Below are positions 17,386 through 28,668 of a DNA stretch of 64,000 nucleotides, piece by piece. The stretch comes from Prostheceraeus crozeri (Eukaryota; Platyhelminthes; Polycladida; Euryleptidae): the NCBI GenBank assembly GCA_907163375.1, contig CAJQUW010015625.1, positions 414,943-478,942 on the forward strand, read 5' to 3'. Made by a program: the position numbers and the translations under genes. The number at the start of each line of letters is the position of its first letter. Position 1 is the stretch's first letter. A model generated the notes under the pieces. It was not told the origin of the DNA. It saw nothing but the letters and a program-made list of their open reading frames with translations, and did not search any database.

Positions 17386-17640
17386 ATGGGGAACATGTGT
17401 GTGAACAAAAACATTCGTGTTTCAAACACAACTATTGAAACTCAGACATCAAAAGTACATTTCAAGCGTGCGGTCAATTTCAACAATAAAAGAATTCGTA
17501 TTCAGGAAGGAGAGGAGAAAAATTTGCTTCTAAATGTCATTCAGTTTGTGTTCTCTGTAGTAGACTGTCGCAACTCTTTAGCTTTTTTGAAGAAATTTAG
17601 CAATGCATTTAAGATTATTTGGAATATGCGTGTATTGTGA
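17386..17640 (+). CDS. 84-aa ORF carried by the insertion in the exonuclease gene
   Basis: Rightward ORF from ATG 17386 (start MGNMCVNKNIRV), basic in its middle part. It lies within the sequence that separates the two exonuclease pieces and overlaps the tail of the 5' piece. No recognised domain. Short length makes chance plausible. Confidence 0.25.
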   Translation: MGNMCVNKNIRVSNTTIETQTSKVHFKRAVNFNNKRIRIQEGEEKNLLLNVIQFVFSVVDCRNSLAFLKKFSNAFKIIWNMRVL

Positions 17641-18010
17641 TTGTATATGTGATTTGGAATATCCATCATTAATTAGATTGGGAAATACTTTCCTCTCCTT
17701 ACCAGGATTATTACAAAAGATGCGTATAACATTGAAAGCAGCTAACCATCGTTTAAAGTCAATAAGAAGAGGACTCTCACAAGAAAAGCCATAGTCTTGC
17801 AAATATTTCAGATTAAGTCCATGAATGTGTTTTCTCGCCCATTGATCAACATTGGGATCGCAGTTGGCATGTTGATGATAGACACTAACAATCTGATATG
17901 TCCAATTGTTCATAGCAATAGCACTGAGCTCTTGTACAGGTTCACCCTCACAATCCATAAAAATGATGATAGAAGCCTAAAACGGAAATTTACACATCTA
18001 AGGAAACGTT

Positions 18011-18136
18011 CTATAACATATTACAAAATGAAGAATTACATGGATGCTTTTCACGACAAAATACACAAATGATATGATGGCAACGAAGAATTAAAATGTA
18101 TCTAATAAGACCACGTCTACGACACTCAAAGCGCAT
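18011..18136 (-). CDS. Short Cys/His-rich ORF, possible zinc-binding first exon of the exonuclease
   Basis: 41 aa from ATG 18136 with FECRRRGLIRY, LRCHHIICVFCREKH and FC, a zinc-finger-like spacing. It lies between the spliced gene at 18,171-18,945 and the exonuclease, and a TTTTAG acceptor near 17,977 precedes the exonuclease frame. A join could add a zinc-binding N-terminus, but no donor with the right phase is obvious. Confidence 0.35.
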   Translation of the reverse strand: MRFECRRRGLIRYILILRCHHIICVFCREKHPCNSSFCNML

Positions 18137-18170
18137 AAGCGAATTGTCATAGGGTAGAGTTAGGAAAGGA

Positions 18171-18945
18171 CTAGTAATTCTCCTTCTTTGATTTGCGTTT
18201 TGAGGCAGCATTCTTCTCCGACTTGCGCTTCGTACCACTGCTGTTGAGGATTTGATCAATTATGTCATCCACGTTGGGTGGTTTTGGAATATATAGGATG
18301 GATTCCATATGCATGGAGAGCGAGGCTATTTTATTATCCTTGTGCCGACCATAATATAGCCCATTCACTTTGAAAAGGATATCCCAAGTACCTTCTCCGA
18401 GCTCGTCGCATCTGATGGGTGTTGAATGATCTCCCTCCTTCTTATAGTAAGTGCACCAATGTGATACCGGTAGGCAAATTTGATTACCATCCCAAATCTT
18501 TCTATAGGGAGTATCCTTGTCATCTCTCGCCTTCCACTCTTGAGCAAGAGGAGTAGGAATGTCCATATTTAATGTCACGTACTCCTCAATAATATCAAGT
18601 TGGTGGCGAATGTACGGACTCACGGGGATCAGTATGTAGTCCCCATACTGATTGTGCATTATCTTGACATCCGTGGAAGGGAGCATTCCCGTTTGGAGTA
18701 CTACGCTATGATCGTCATAACGCAAGACTTGTTTAAATTTACGCTGTAGCGGTGTAGGATTATGTACCTTGGTTGTTTCTTCCACTGGCCTCAGTTGTAG
18801 ATGATCTGATCGTAGCGAACCTTGTAACGTTTGATCGCCATTTTGTCCTACTAGTGCAGCAGATGGAGTAGATGCCTGAAAATGAAAAAGATTGTATTAA
18901 GTTTACGTTCAAGGGAGGAGAGGGAGGAAACTAGCGACTTACCAT
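18171..18945 (-). CDS. Spliced gene with ATG-only first exon; nuclear-type protein of unknown function
   Basis: The main frame (to 18,171) is open upstream to a CAG acceptor at 18,876. Across a 67-nt intron lies ATG 18,943-18,945 followed at once by GTAAGT. Splicing is phase 0 and the second exon begins GCATCTACTCC, much like the polymerase's second exon (GCATCAACTTC). Coding length is about 230 aa. The body has GDYILIPVSPYIRHQLDIIE and a WDIL...GLYYGRH segment that I cannot place. The C-terminus (KRKSEKNAASKRKSKK) is a likely nuclear localisation signal. A TATA box lies upstream at 19,042-19,049. It is transcribed away from the right TIR, so probably an early gene. Confidence 0.6.
18876..18942 (-). 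other. 67-nt intron directly after the ATG of the right-end gene
   Basis: Donor GTAAGT at 18,942 follows ATG; acceptor TTTTTCATTTTCAG ends at 18,876. Same length, phase and downstream GCATC as polymerase intron 1. Confidence 0.65.
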
Positions 18946-19041
18946 TTTAGTTGGATAATAGAATAGAGAGAGAGAGAAAATGTGCGTCCGTCACTCGTGC
19001 GATTCAACGATGGAATGATTCTCACTGTGGAAGGCTCGCTA

Positions 19042-19049
19042 TTTATATA
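19042..19049 (-). promoter_or_regulatory. TATA box of the right-end gene
   Basis: On the minus strand CTATATAAAT lies about 100 nt upstream of ATG 18,945, immediately inside the TIR satellite. Confidence 0.55.
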
Positions 19050-19169
19050 GAAATGCTTGATTCTCATTGGATGATGATCCTCATTGGACAATAACATCAA
19101 TTTGATTCCAAATCTGGCCTCCGTTTACCAATCCGAGCCTTCGTTCGCCCGCTGGAGCTGTTTCTTGGG

Positions 19170-20066
19170 AAATTCTAACTCTGTCGTTTTTCGTCAATGT
19201 CCCAAATCTTGAATGGCGTCTCACATCTAAACGAAGACAGATATGAACAAGCCGTTTCTTTCAGTGAATTTGTCTCACTCTTAGCTTTCAAACGAGCTAT
19301 TGCACGACAAAATCCATCCACTAGAAGCAAAATTGGAAGTTTGGTGTCGGGGGGGGGCGGGTCGGTGAAATTTGATGAAAAATGTTTTGGTAAAGGTCCC
19401 AGGTCGAAATGCCACACTTTGGAAAATTTTCAAAATTTTACCCATACAAAGCCACTCTGACACTTAGGATTTTTTCAGGTGAGCTCCGACCTAAAATCTT
19501 GTAACAGCTCTAACTTTTGAACGGCTGGTCCGATTGACTCGCAACAAAAAATGTCATCGAGCAGTTTTTTCTCCTCTTTCAAACGAGTAGCTGTAAGACA
19601 AAATCCGTCCACTAGAACCAAAGTTAGAAGATCGCTGTCGGGGGGGGGGGGTCGGTGAAATTTGATGAAAAATGTTTTGGTAAAGGTCCCAGGTCGAAAT
19701 GCCAAAGCTTTGGAAAATTTTCAAAATTTTACCCATACAAAGCCACTCTGACACTTAGGATTTTTTTAGGTGAGCTCCGACCTAAAATCTTGTAACCGCT
19801 CTAACTTTTGAACGGCTGGTCCGATTGACTCGCAACAAAAAAATGTCATCGAGCAGTTTTTTCTCCTCTTTCAAACGAGTAGCTGTAAGACAAAATCCGT
19901 CCACTAGAACCAAAGTTAGAAGATTGCTGTCGGGGGGGGGGGGGTCGGTGAAATTTGATGAAAAATGTTTTGGTAAAGGTCCCAGGTCGAAATGACACAC
20001 TTTGGAAAATTTTCAAAATTTTGTCCATACAAAGCCACTCTGACACAGGATTTTTTCAGGTGACCT
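19170..20066. repeat. Satellite of about 291-bp units, three units, in the right TIR
   Basis: CACTCTGACACTTAGG recurs near 19,453, 19,742 and 20,034. Each unit carries GGTAAAGGTCCCAGGTCGAAAT and a poly-G tract of 8-12. The first unit has the B-type middle (TTTCAAACGAGCTATTGCACG); the other two have the A-type (TTTCAAACGAGTAGCTGTAAG). ORFs of 60-100 aa here are by-products. Confidence 0.9.
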
Positions 20067-20340
20067 ACGACATTCCACCCTCCCAACCTGGCCGGCACAC
20101 CACGCCAACCTGGAGAGCGCAGCACACACCACCTCGCGCTACGTCGGCCGGCCAGAGAGAGGGGGGACGTCAGACACGAAGCAACACGACGGCACACCAC
20201 GACCGACTCGACTGACATGAGGGGGGGACGTCAGACTCGAAGCAACACGACGGCACACCACGACGGACTCGACTGACAGGAGGGGGGGACGTCAGCGACG
20301 GTGGCCATCTTGCGCGGTCCAGTGGTGGAGTTTTACTTAC
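20067..20340. repeat. GC-rich minisatellite in the right TIR
   Basis: Units of about 60 bp contain GACGTCAGAC, CGAAGCAACACGACGGCACACC and a G7 tract, two to three copies from about 20,160 to 20,295. The mirror region at 26,255-26,440 has matching C-tracts and CGACAGAG. Confidence 0.7.
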
Positions 20341-21881
20341 TACTTATCTATATGCTATTATTATTGATGCATCCAAGCATAGCGCCCTTCCAAATTCTCT
20401 GAAGACAGCCCTAGAGCCGAGAAAATGATGAACTCGAACCATCTGACGCACTCAGACGCACCAAATCGATGATAAGCTACAGTATTTTTTATCACTTAGC
20501 TATTTAAGATAAGCGCGCGCAATGTCAAAATATGTTAGTGATGAAGATTTTGATCAAATTTTAATATTCCAAAAATTACACATTTCAATTTATAACTAAT
20601 ACATGAATGTAATACACATTATCTGAATATATGCATTATTGCAATACATGTACATTTTACAATTGCATAAAACATTTACAAGTTAAGTACAAGTCTATTC
20701 GAGAAGACCTGCATTTATAATTAGGAATCATATGGTCATCCAAAAGAATCGCATACCGATACATGGAAAATTTGATGGAATTATGCAGTAAAATCAAGTA
20801 TAATTTCATACAATAATTTCAGGATGTATAGGCTAATGATAAACAATTAATATTCACACTAATTTTTTCAAAAAATTGTGATTTTATCAAGCCCTGAATA
20901 AAAATGGACTTACCCATGGCTAACTTACCACATTCTCTCTCTCTCTTCTATATCTGCATTCAGTCGTGGCAATCAATTCTTCCGGAGATTTTTTCCTGGT
21001 GAAAGGTGCCGTTGGTGCTAATATCTATGCTGGCCCTCTCTCTCAACGCCAAAGACAATGGAGAATATAATTTCTAGATGATCGAGTTTCATTTTCATCC
21101 TACCCATTTCAATGAATACTTCTTTGAACCAGGTTGCAATAAAAAGAAATAGTAAGCATGATTCTATACAATTATAACTGGCATACATCAAGGCCTTTCA
21201 TGAATGTCTCACTCGAGTAAAATATGTCAAAAATGTATGGTGCTGTTCCTGTGATTAAATTCCATCTGGAGATCTCGATTACCGAGATGTCGACACGATC
21301 TCGACCAATTTTTAGGCGTTCTTATTGAAATCGAGTGAAAAATAAAGGTACTCAAAACTAATTGAAGCTTAGTCAGCGACAGGTGTAATAAAATCGCCAT
21401 TTTCCAAACATTGAAAATATATTGAACACTTAAATATGTTGAACAATTATTCCAAGTCAATAGATTTATCAGCGTGACGTTTCGTTTGAATATTTATTTC
21501 TTCCCATAGGAAAGATTATCAAGGCCCGTTCAGACAGAGCACGGTTTGCGGCTATTTTCTGCCGAGCTTATTGGCTTCTCGAATTCTATCATTAAACTCA
21601 GTACAAAATCGCAGATGGCGTTCCCACACGATACGGTTTGTCGCAGTTGTAATGGATCTGAACCCATTTCAACTGCGGTTCTTTCATTTTAGAAAAAATT
21701 TTTTTGCTTCTGATTGTAAAATGAATAATGGCATCGCATTCTCCATAAAATTTCGATTTAATCGAAGTCCATTTCGGTAATTTTGGTCAAGTATTGAGAT
21801 AACTAGATCAAAGAAATCATTTGATAACAAACCTCATGCTTTAAGTGTGCGGGGCGGCCACAGAATTAAATATTTTGTTTA

Positions 21882-21978
21882 TCCGAAGAGGCGCGCGCAG
21901 ATGAATCGAATTCTGTGGATACAATAATTCCGTTCTAGGAAACCGAAGAGGCGCGCGCAGATGAATCCAATTCTGTGG
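21882..21978. repeat. Two 39-bp direct repeats with a GCGCGC core
   Basis: CCGAAGAGGCGCGCGCAGATG followed by AATCNAATTCTGTGG occurs twice, about 58 bp apart. Confidence 0.8.
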
Positions 21979-22619
21979 GCATGCCATTATCATGGATATT
22001 TTTAATAACTACCGGAGTAACTGAAGGAAGAGTGACCTTCGTGAATACGTGTAAAACTGGTTGGCTGATTAGCCTTCAGTCTATAAAATGTCTTTCTTGC
22101 GATCAGGTTTCAACGAATCTAATCCTTCGCCTATCTTGACGACGTTGAGCTCAAGATCATGTTGAGAACATCTGTAGTTGTGCACGAGCTCGTGGTGGGT
22201 TTAATGATCATCCCGATTACTCGATGTTTTTCGCTGCTCTTCGAACATTGCCTGTTTCGCAACTGCTTCGTCCGCTTTCAAAAACGACCAACTGCATCGA
22301 GGATGGAGATCAAATCCTTCTCGAGTTATCAATCTTGTGTCAAAATATCACGTTAACGTCAATTCTGCAGTAAATTGGTGAAAGAATGCAAAAGAATACT
22401 TGAAAGATCTTTCTGACTTTGTTTCAGTTGACGAAGAAGTCAACACATTTATCGCGGCCCTGTATTGATGAATGCAAACACAGTCCAGATTTGTGTTGTT
22501 CATTCAATTTCAATTACAAATAGGACTGCGTAATTGCAAATCTAGGCCTATAGACTACTGCACAGTAAATAGTAATTGCCTTGTAATTAATCACATTTTT
22601 TGAGTAGATGGAACAATCT

Positions 22620-24120
22620 GATATATGCCTACTCGTAATAACGAATTCGAGATCTCGGTATTTGGAAAATGTTGATCCGAGATCTCGAGATTGAGAGGCC
22701 AGATCGAAAAATTCACTTTGTTGATTAAACGTTCTTTAACATTTACAAGGTTCCTTTGAGCTGCCTTTTAAATGACTGATCACTGCATGTTAGCTGTGTT
22801 GAACATGAACAATTACTCAAAGTCAATACATGTGTCAACTGAACGCTACAGTTAGATAATTATTTCCTTCCTTGAGAGGGTCATGATCATCATTTTCAGA
22901 CATTCATGAATTGATTTTCGTAAGTGATTTTTCGAGAATGTATATATAGGCCTAATTAAAGCATGTTGATAACTAAATAATATTTGTATATGCAAATGTG
23001 AGCCAAATTACGAATATCCAGCAGACAAATATTCCGGCACTGACATAGAGAATTTGATAGATAAAAAGAACAGATGGTCCGCCTTATGAAAGGTAGAGAA
23101 TCATGGTCTCAAGAGCACCAACTTCTCATCATATCTGTAGGAATTCATAGAGCTTTTGCATCGATACTGACTAAGCATGTTTTGCGTAGAAGACTGCACA
23201 TGTAGGCTATAGTGAATTCAATCCATTTTTAGACGTTCGAGATCTCGGGATTATAGTATTATCTCAATTAGATTCGAGATTAAGTTTTTTGATACACACA
23301 TAACAAATGAAAAATCCTATAACATTTGAATTGCTTGTTGGAGCATTTGGTCACCTGTCGACAACAAATGCAAACCCATACCCACTTTTTAGGTACCATA
23401 TGAAAGGTAATTCAACAGTTAAAGGAATTTAACTATTTTTTTAGTATATAATTTAGTTATAATTTATTAGTTAATTAGTTATATATTTTAGTTATAATTT
23501 ATTTTTGATTAAGCCACGTCATATTTTCACGATCATCTGAAAGAATGAAATGTAAATGAATGAAATGTTCCTGAAGGTGCACAATGTTGGATGACTGTGC
23601 CTTTGAACTGCCTTCTAAATTACCTTAACTGTTGATATCAGTCATCCATGAATAGCTGCGTTGATCATAGATATCGAACAGTTTTTCCAAGTCAATAAAT
23701 ATGTCACCTCGGCGTTGTGTTTAAATATTTCCATTGAAAGGCTTGTAATATGCTCTTCATATTATATATTCTACCAATCATTTGATCATCATTTTCTGAC
23801 ACTAATTGATTTTTATAACTTGTGTGATTTTTTTTTCGAGACCTTACATTATAGAAGATGGCGACTGAAATGCCACGCGCTTGCCACATCACATATCGAG
23901 AACTTTTCTCACCTCTTTTACTGACCATCCTTTATTAAAAGAAAGTTATCATGTACATGTAATTAACAGATGCTGTGATGAATAAATAACATTTGTATGC
24001 AGTGTGTGCGCCAAATATTCAGACAGATATTTCAGCATTGACGGAGAGAAATTAACTTGACATGTAAAAAGAGCAGACGGTGCAGTGAAAGGTGATGAAT
24101 CATGGCCTCAGCAGTGCCGG
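22620..24120. repeat. Diverged tandem duplication of about 0.9-1 kb
   Basis: Matching anchors appear in order in both halves: a GAGATCTCG palindrome (22,650; 23,235), AAGTCAATA followed by TGTCA (22,818; 23,690), TGATCATCATTTTC (22,883; 23,780), and a GACAGAGA-type stretch ending GAATCATGG (23,020-23,106; 24,020-24,105). A third partial copy of the AAGTCAATA segment lies near 21,455. Confidence 0.6.
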
Positions 24121-26789
24121 CTTTATGCTGTGCAAGGCCCACCCCTCACCATAAAATTTTGACTACATTTTTCAATTACAACTGCTTCACGTGGGATTCC
24201 TGAAGCTGGATACTAAGCTTAGCCTTATAATTGGCATCAGAATATGTTACTATGCTCCCGGTTGCTGACTCGGGTAATGCTAAGTTGCAAGGACAACTAC
24301 AAATAGATACTTCTATGCATAAATACATATAGGCCTAATTATGAACCTATTTGTAGAAGTCCTTCCTAGCTATTGGCTAATCATAACTCGCCATAATGAA
24401 CCTCGTACCATATTTCGAAACCGATTGCATCGGTGAAATCAAAGTAAGCTTAGGTGAAATCATGTCTTAATTTGATGATAACGTATACAATGCCATTTTG
24501 GAATTATTGGAATTGCTGTAGCCTAGACCATACATATTATGATGCATCTAGCCTATAAAAACGGAAAAATTCACTCAAAAATAGGCTACAAATTAATAAA
24601 ATATATTTCAATCATTTCACAACTGAATTTTCTGAGCTTTCATTGTGGCAAAATCATTCATCCGGGTTTCTAGATCAAGTTCATTACATATTTCATATTC
24701 TATTGACATGAGAGCGAGGTAGCTTTTAGTCTTTCTTCGAGCATTTGTTCGATTTATTCATGGCATTCAATAATTCAAACCACACGATCATCGAGAGAAT
24801 GAATTCCCAAGAAGACACTTCGTCAAAGAGTGAGCTTGCTTCACTAGTTGTACAGTTATGTGTTATCTTGCCTCTTTTATAGAATTTTTCTTTAATTCTT
24901 TTAGAGTCTTTCGCATCTTTTTCAGTTCATACGTGAATGGCTTAACAAAATTCACATTTGCCTCCCATTGCGTAATACAACAGTTTTTCAGAGCGATAGA
25001 TATGTTTTCAACCAAAGTATCCCATCGGACTGGTGAAGAAGAAAAGAGCACATCGCTTCTCTCATGGCTTCCTGATGACGATGTGATTATTCTTTCCTAC
25101 GACGAGATAAATGATTTTGTTGAGAAACTGCAAAAAATTGGCAGACTTTACAACCTCAACATATTTAGCAACATGATTAACAAGTTAGGAAGGGTGGTAG
25201 CTTTCCCTGTATGATCTCGTCATAGCGGTCGTAGCACAACGCCTTCAATAGTCTATCTTACTGTTGTGATGTACAGGTTTCATTGGCCAAGACTCTTACC
25301 CGAGTAAGTCAGAACAACAACGTTTCATTTAATTTATAGCTGTAATTTCAGGTCAGTAGTAGAAAATCTTAGTTTAATAGCGGCAATTTTAATGGATGAT
25401 GGCCACAAATATTGCTGCTTTTTCACTGAAAATTTCTACTATTTTCTTCGATTTCCTTTATAATCATCTGCAGTTGCTAACTGGATTTGCCGTCATTGTT
25501 GGGATAAATGTCGTTGGCCTATGAAATTATGGATCTAAATTGAAAGTTGTGTAAAGATTAAAGGATGCCTTAGACATTTTAAACAGAAATACCGAAATAT
25601 TTCTGATTTACAAATGTATGAGGTCATCCTTTAACCGCATTAAAGAAAATTATTGACTATCTATGTGATGAAGTAAATTTGAACAAGGTCAGATTGACTA
25701 ATGTGGACAGATGTCTTGATTTCTCTTCCAATAAATGGTGTAGCAACTCTCCCCTGGGTCATAACACACTCACAATGATAATCACGAGAAGACGGGAATT
25801 TCACCGACCCTAGTGGGCGTCGGACGAGTGCTGCCCGAATAACGGGTGACAGACAGTTAGCCAAAAAAAGTAATCGGTCATCGATCTGATTGTGTCGTGT
25901 GCAAGAGCACAAAATACTGAAGAGAATGAGAACTAATGAGAACTGCTTGCCACGACTGAATGCAGATATAGATGAGAGAGAGAGAGAGAGAATGTGGTAA
26001 GTTGGCCATTTGTAAGTCCATTTTTATTCAGGGTTTGGTTAAAATCACAATTTTTGAAAAAAATTAGTGAATATTAATTGTCATCATTAGCCTACACATC
26101 CTGAAATTACTGCATGAAATTTGACTTGATTTTACTGCTAAATTCCATAAAATTTTCCATGTATCGGTATGCGATTCTTTTGGATGACAGCAGTTAGTTT
26201 TGCGGACGAGTAGTAAGTAAAACTCCACTTCTGGACCGCGCAAGATGGCCGCCATCGCTGAGTCCCCCCCCTCTGGCACGGCAGAGTGTCGTGGTCGGCC
26301 GCCGTGGTGCTTCGTGTCTGAGTCCCCCCCCCCTCTGGAACGACAGAGGTTGTGGTCTGTCGTGGTGTGCCGGCCAGGTGGGTTCACGTTCACAACATGT
26401 TCGCTGACGCCCCCCCCCTGGAACGACAGAGTGTGAGACTCGGGTGAGTTGGTCCGACCGCCTGGTTGACGTGGGCGACCGTCTAGGTTGACGTGGGCGA
26501 CCGCCAGGATTAGTCTTAAGGCTATAGTGTGTGATGTTTTTGGTGCAATCTGCTGAATGTTGGGTTGTAAAATGGGTTGTTTCGAGTGGAAGGAGTGGTC
26601 GGATGAGAAAACGGAGGTCGGATTCGTGTTCAGCGTGAAATTCTGCATCGGTAGGGTGAGTTTCCAGTCAATCGGTGAGAAAAAATTTTCAACATTTTTC
26701 GAAAAACGACAGAGTTAGAATTTGGGACGTTTTGGTGTGTAGTGTCCAAACGAAGCATCGGATGAGAAAACGGAGGTCAGATTCGGATT

Positions 26790-28310
26790 CAGCGTGAAAT
26801 TCTGCATCGGTAGGGTGAGTTTCAAGTCAGTCGGAGAGAAAAAATTTTCGGCTGACGTCCCCCCCTCCCCTCTGGACAGCTTGCTTCCAGTGGACGGATT
26901 TTGTCGTGCGATAGCTCGTTTGAAAGCTAAGAGTGAGACAAATTCAGTGAAAGAATCGGCTTGTTCCTATCTGTCTTCGTTCAAAAGTTAGAGCGGTTAC
27001 AAGATTTTAGGTCGGAGCTCGCTTACCTGAAAAAATCCTAAGTGTCAGAGTGACTTTGTATGGGTAAAATTTTGAAAATTTTCCAAAGTGTGGAATTTCG
27101 ACCTGGGACCGTCACCAAAACATTTTTCATCAAATTTCACTGACCCCCCCCCGACAGCAATCTTCTAACTTTGGTTCTAGTGGACGGATTTTGTCTTACA
27201 GCTACTCGTTTGAAAGAGGAGAAAAAACTGCTCGATGACATTTTTTGTTGCGAGTCAATCGGACCAGCCGTTCAAAAGTTAGAGCGGTTACAAGATTTTA
27301 GGTCGGAGCTCGCTTACCTGAAAAAATTCTAAGTGTCAGAGTGACTTTGTATGGGTAAAATTTTGAAAATTTTCCAAAGTGTGGAATTTCGACCTGGGAC
27401 CTTTACCAAAACATTTTTCATCAAATTTCACTGACCTCCCCCCCCCTCTGGACAGCTTGCTTCGATTTTGGCTTCTAGTGGACGGATTTTGTCGTGCGAT
27501 AGCTCGTTTGAAAGCTAAGAGTGAGACAAATTCAGTGAAAGAAACGGCTTGTTCCTATCTGTCTTCGTTCAAAAGTTAGAGCGGTTACAAGATTTTAGGT
27601 CGGAGCTCGCTTACCTGAAAAAATCCTAAGTGTCAGAGTGACTTTGTATGGGTAAAATTTTGAAAATTTTCCAAAGTGTGGAATTTCGACCTGGGACCGT
27701 CACCAAAACATTTTTCATCAAATTTCACTGACCCCCCCCCCCGACAGCAATCTTCTAACTTTGGTTCTAGTGGACGGATTTTGTCTTACAGCTACTCGTT
27801 TGAAAGAGGAGAAAAAACTGCTCGATGACATTTTTTGTTGCGAGTCAATCGGACCAGCCGTTCAAAAGTTAGAGCGGTTACAAGATTTTAGGTCGGAGCT
27901 CGCTTACCTGAAAAAATCCTAAGTGTCAGAGTGACTTTGTATGGGTAAAATTTTGAAAATTTTCCAAAGTGTGGAATTTCGACCTGGGACCTTTACCAAA
28001 ACACTTTTCATCAAATTTCACTGACCTCCCCCCCCCCGACAGCAATCTTCTAACTTTGGTTCTAGTGGACGGATTTTGTCGTGCTATAGCTCGTTTGAAA
28101 GCTAAGAGTGAGACAAATTCAGTGAAAGAAACGGCTTGTTCCTATCTGTCTTCGTTCAAAAGTTAGAGCGGTTACAAGATTTTAGGTCGGAGCTCGCTTA
28201 CCTGAAAAAATCCTAAGTGTCAGAGTGACTTTGTATGGGTAAAATTTTGAAAATTTTCCAAAGTGTGGAATTTCGACCTGGGACCGTCACCAAAACATTT
28301 TTCATCAAAT
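26790..28310. repeat. Satellite of about 291-bp units, five units, alternating A and B types
   Basis: GTGTCAGAGTGACTTTG recurs near 27,044, 27,336, 27,630, 27,924 and 28,215. Middles alternate B (26,880), A (27,170), B (27,470), A (27,770), and the last (28,050) is A at its start and B at its end. The higher-order period is about 590 bp. Each unit has a poly-C tract. Confidence 0.88.
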
Positions 28311-28381
28311 TTCTGTGAATGAGGGGGGGGAGGTCAGTGAAATTTGATGAAAAATGTTTTGGTAAAGGTCCCAGGTCGAAA
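28266..28381. repeat. Short inverted repeat at the inner edge of the left TIR
   Basis: Arms of about 45 bp (AATTTCGACCTGGGACC through CATCAAATTT and its reverse complement) flank a loop of about 25 nt containing a G8 tract. The same hairpin-forming segment lies at the second fold-back centre near 47,240. Confidence 0.85.
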
Positions 28382-28619
28382 TTCGGAAGTTTTAAATTTT
28401 TCAAAATTTTCACCACACTGGAGCTCTCACACTTAGGAATTTTTTCACTTGTGGCATGTTACATGTATATGTGCTGACGGACCAACTTCCCGTGGTCATA
28501 TGAGAATGGTTCAGGTGTCATATTGTAAAGAATGATGAGACGAATCGTCTGCAACAAACCGCATGTCGCTACGATGAATACTTTCGGAGATAGAGCCATT
28601 TTAAGTTTTCTTCCGAGCA

Positions 28620-28627
28620 TATATAAA
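28620..28627 (+). promoter_or_regulatory. TATA box of the coiled-coil gene
   Basis: TATATAAA, followed after about 30 nt by a likely start region and then a GAG|GTAAGT donor at 28,669. Confidence 0.6.
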
Positions 28628-28668
28628 CCCCCGACAACGTAAGTCTGATCACTTCATCGAAAGACGAG

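Larger units (their letters stand above)
17082..17958 (-). pseudogene. DEDD-type 3'-5' exonuclease-like gene, split by an insertion
   Basis: Two pieces match one protein family. The 5' piece (17,958-17,578) starts IIIFMDCEGEPVQELSAIAM, where Asp and Glu fit the first DEDD exonuclease motif, and continues with WARKHIHGLN and LLIDFKRWLAAF (later acidic motif) up to about KVFPNLINDG. The 3' piece (17,309-17,082) resumes with LPPWDSRVNQHYHEVTKRFKDLSDPIL. About 320 bp of unrelated sequence (about 17,335-17,655) separates them. An intron is less likely because no donor follows the break. The upstream exon may begin after the TTTTAG acceptor near 17,977. The enzyme would trim nucleic acid ends; substrate unknown. 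Confidence 0.55.
19160..20982. repeat. Right terminal inverted repeat of element 1
   Basis: The region is the reverse complement of 25,937 to about 28,400, with indels. Shared parts from inside out: TTCTAACTCTGTCGTTTTTCG (19,166 and 26,700), the 291-bp satellite, a GC-rich minisatellite, the GGCCATCTTGCGCGGTCC block (20,303; 26,240), a 500-bp AT-rich segment, and CATTCAGTCGTGGCAA near the tip. Homology fades at CAATTCT (20,976-20,982), which pairs with AGAACTG at 25,937. Polintons typically start with AG, so this is my proposed end. Long, satellite-bearing TIRs are known in the group. Confidence 0.7.
20983..25936. other. AT-rich inter-element DNA, no supported gene (probably host)
   Basis: No ORF here shows a recognised domain. 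Longest frame is 118 aa at 24,858-25,214. The stretch holds several diverged repeats (described separately), many GAGATCTCG-like palindromes (near 21,270; 22,650; 23,240) and frequent AGGCCTA words. It lies between the outer tips of two inverted TIRs and shares nothing with the element bodies, so I take it as host DNA separating two insertions. Confidence 0.6.
25937..28400. repeat. Left terminal inverted repeat of element 2
   Basis: Starts at about AGAACTGCTTGCC and mirrors 20,982 down to 19,160. It is longer than the right TIR of element 1 because it has five satellite units rather than three. A GA-microsatellite lies near the tip (25,974-25,992; mirror CT-tract near 20,934). Confidence 0.7.

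Noticed and set aside
19175..20218. Many 60-100-aa ORFs (FDLGPLPKHFSSNF type) in both satellite regions
   Set aside because: They read through poly-G tracts of variable length and recur only because the satellite recurs; frames shift between units.
24858..25214. 118-aa ORF in the separator
   Set aside because: No recognised motif, no second copy, and length is compatible with chance in AT-rich DNA; no promoter evidence.
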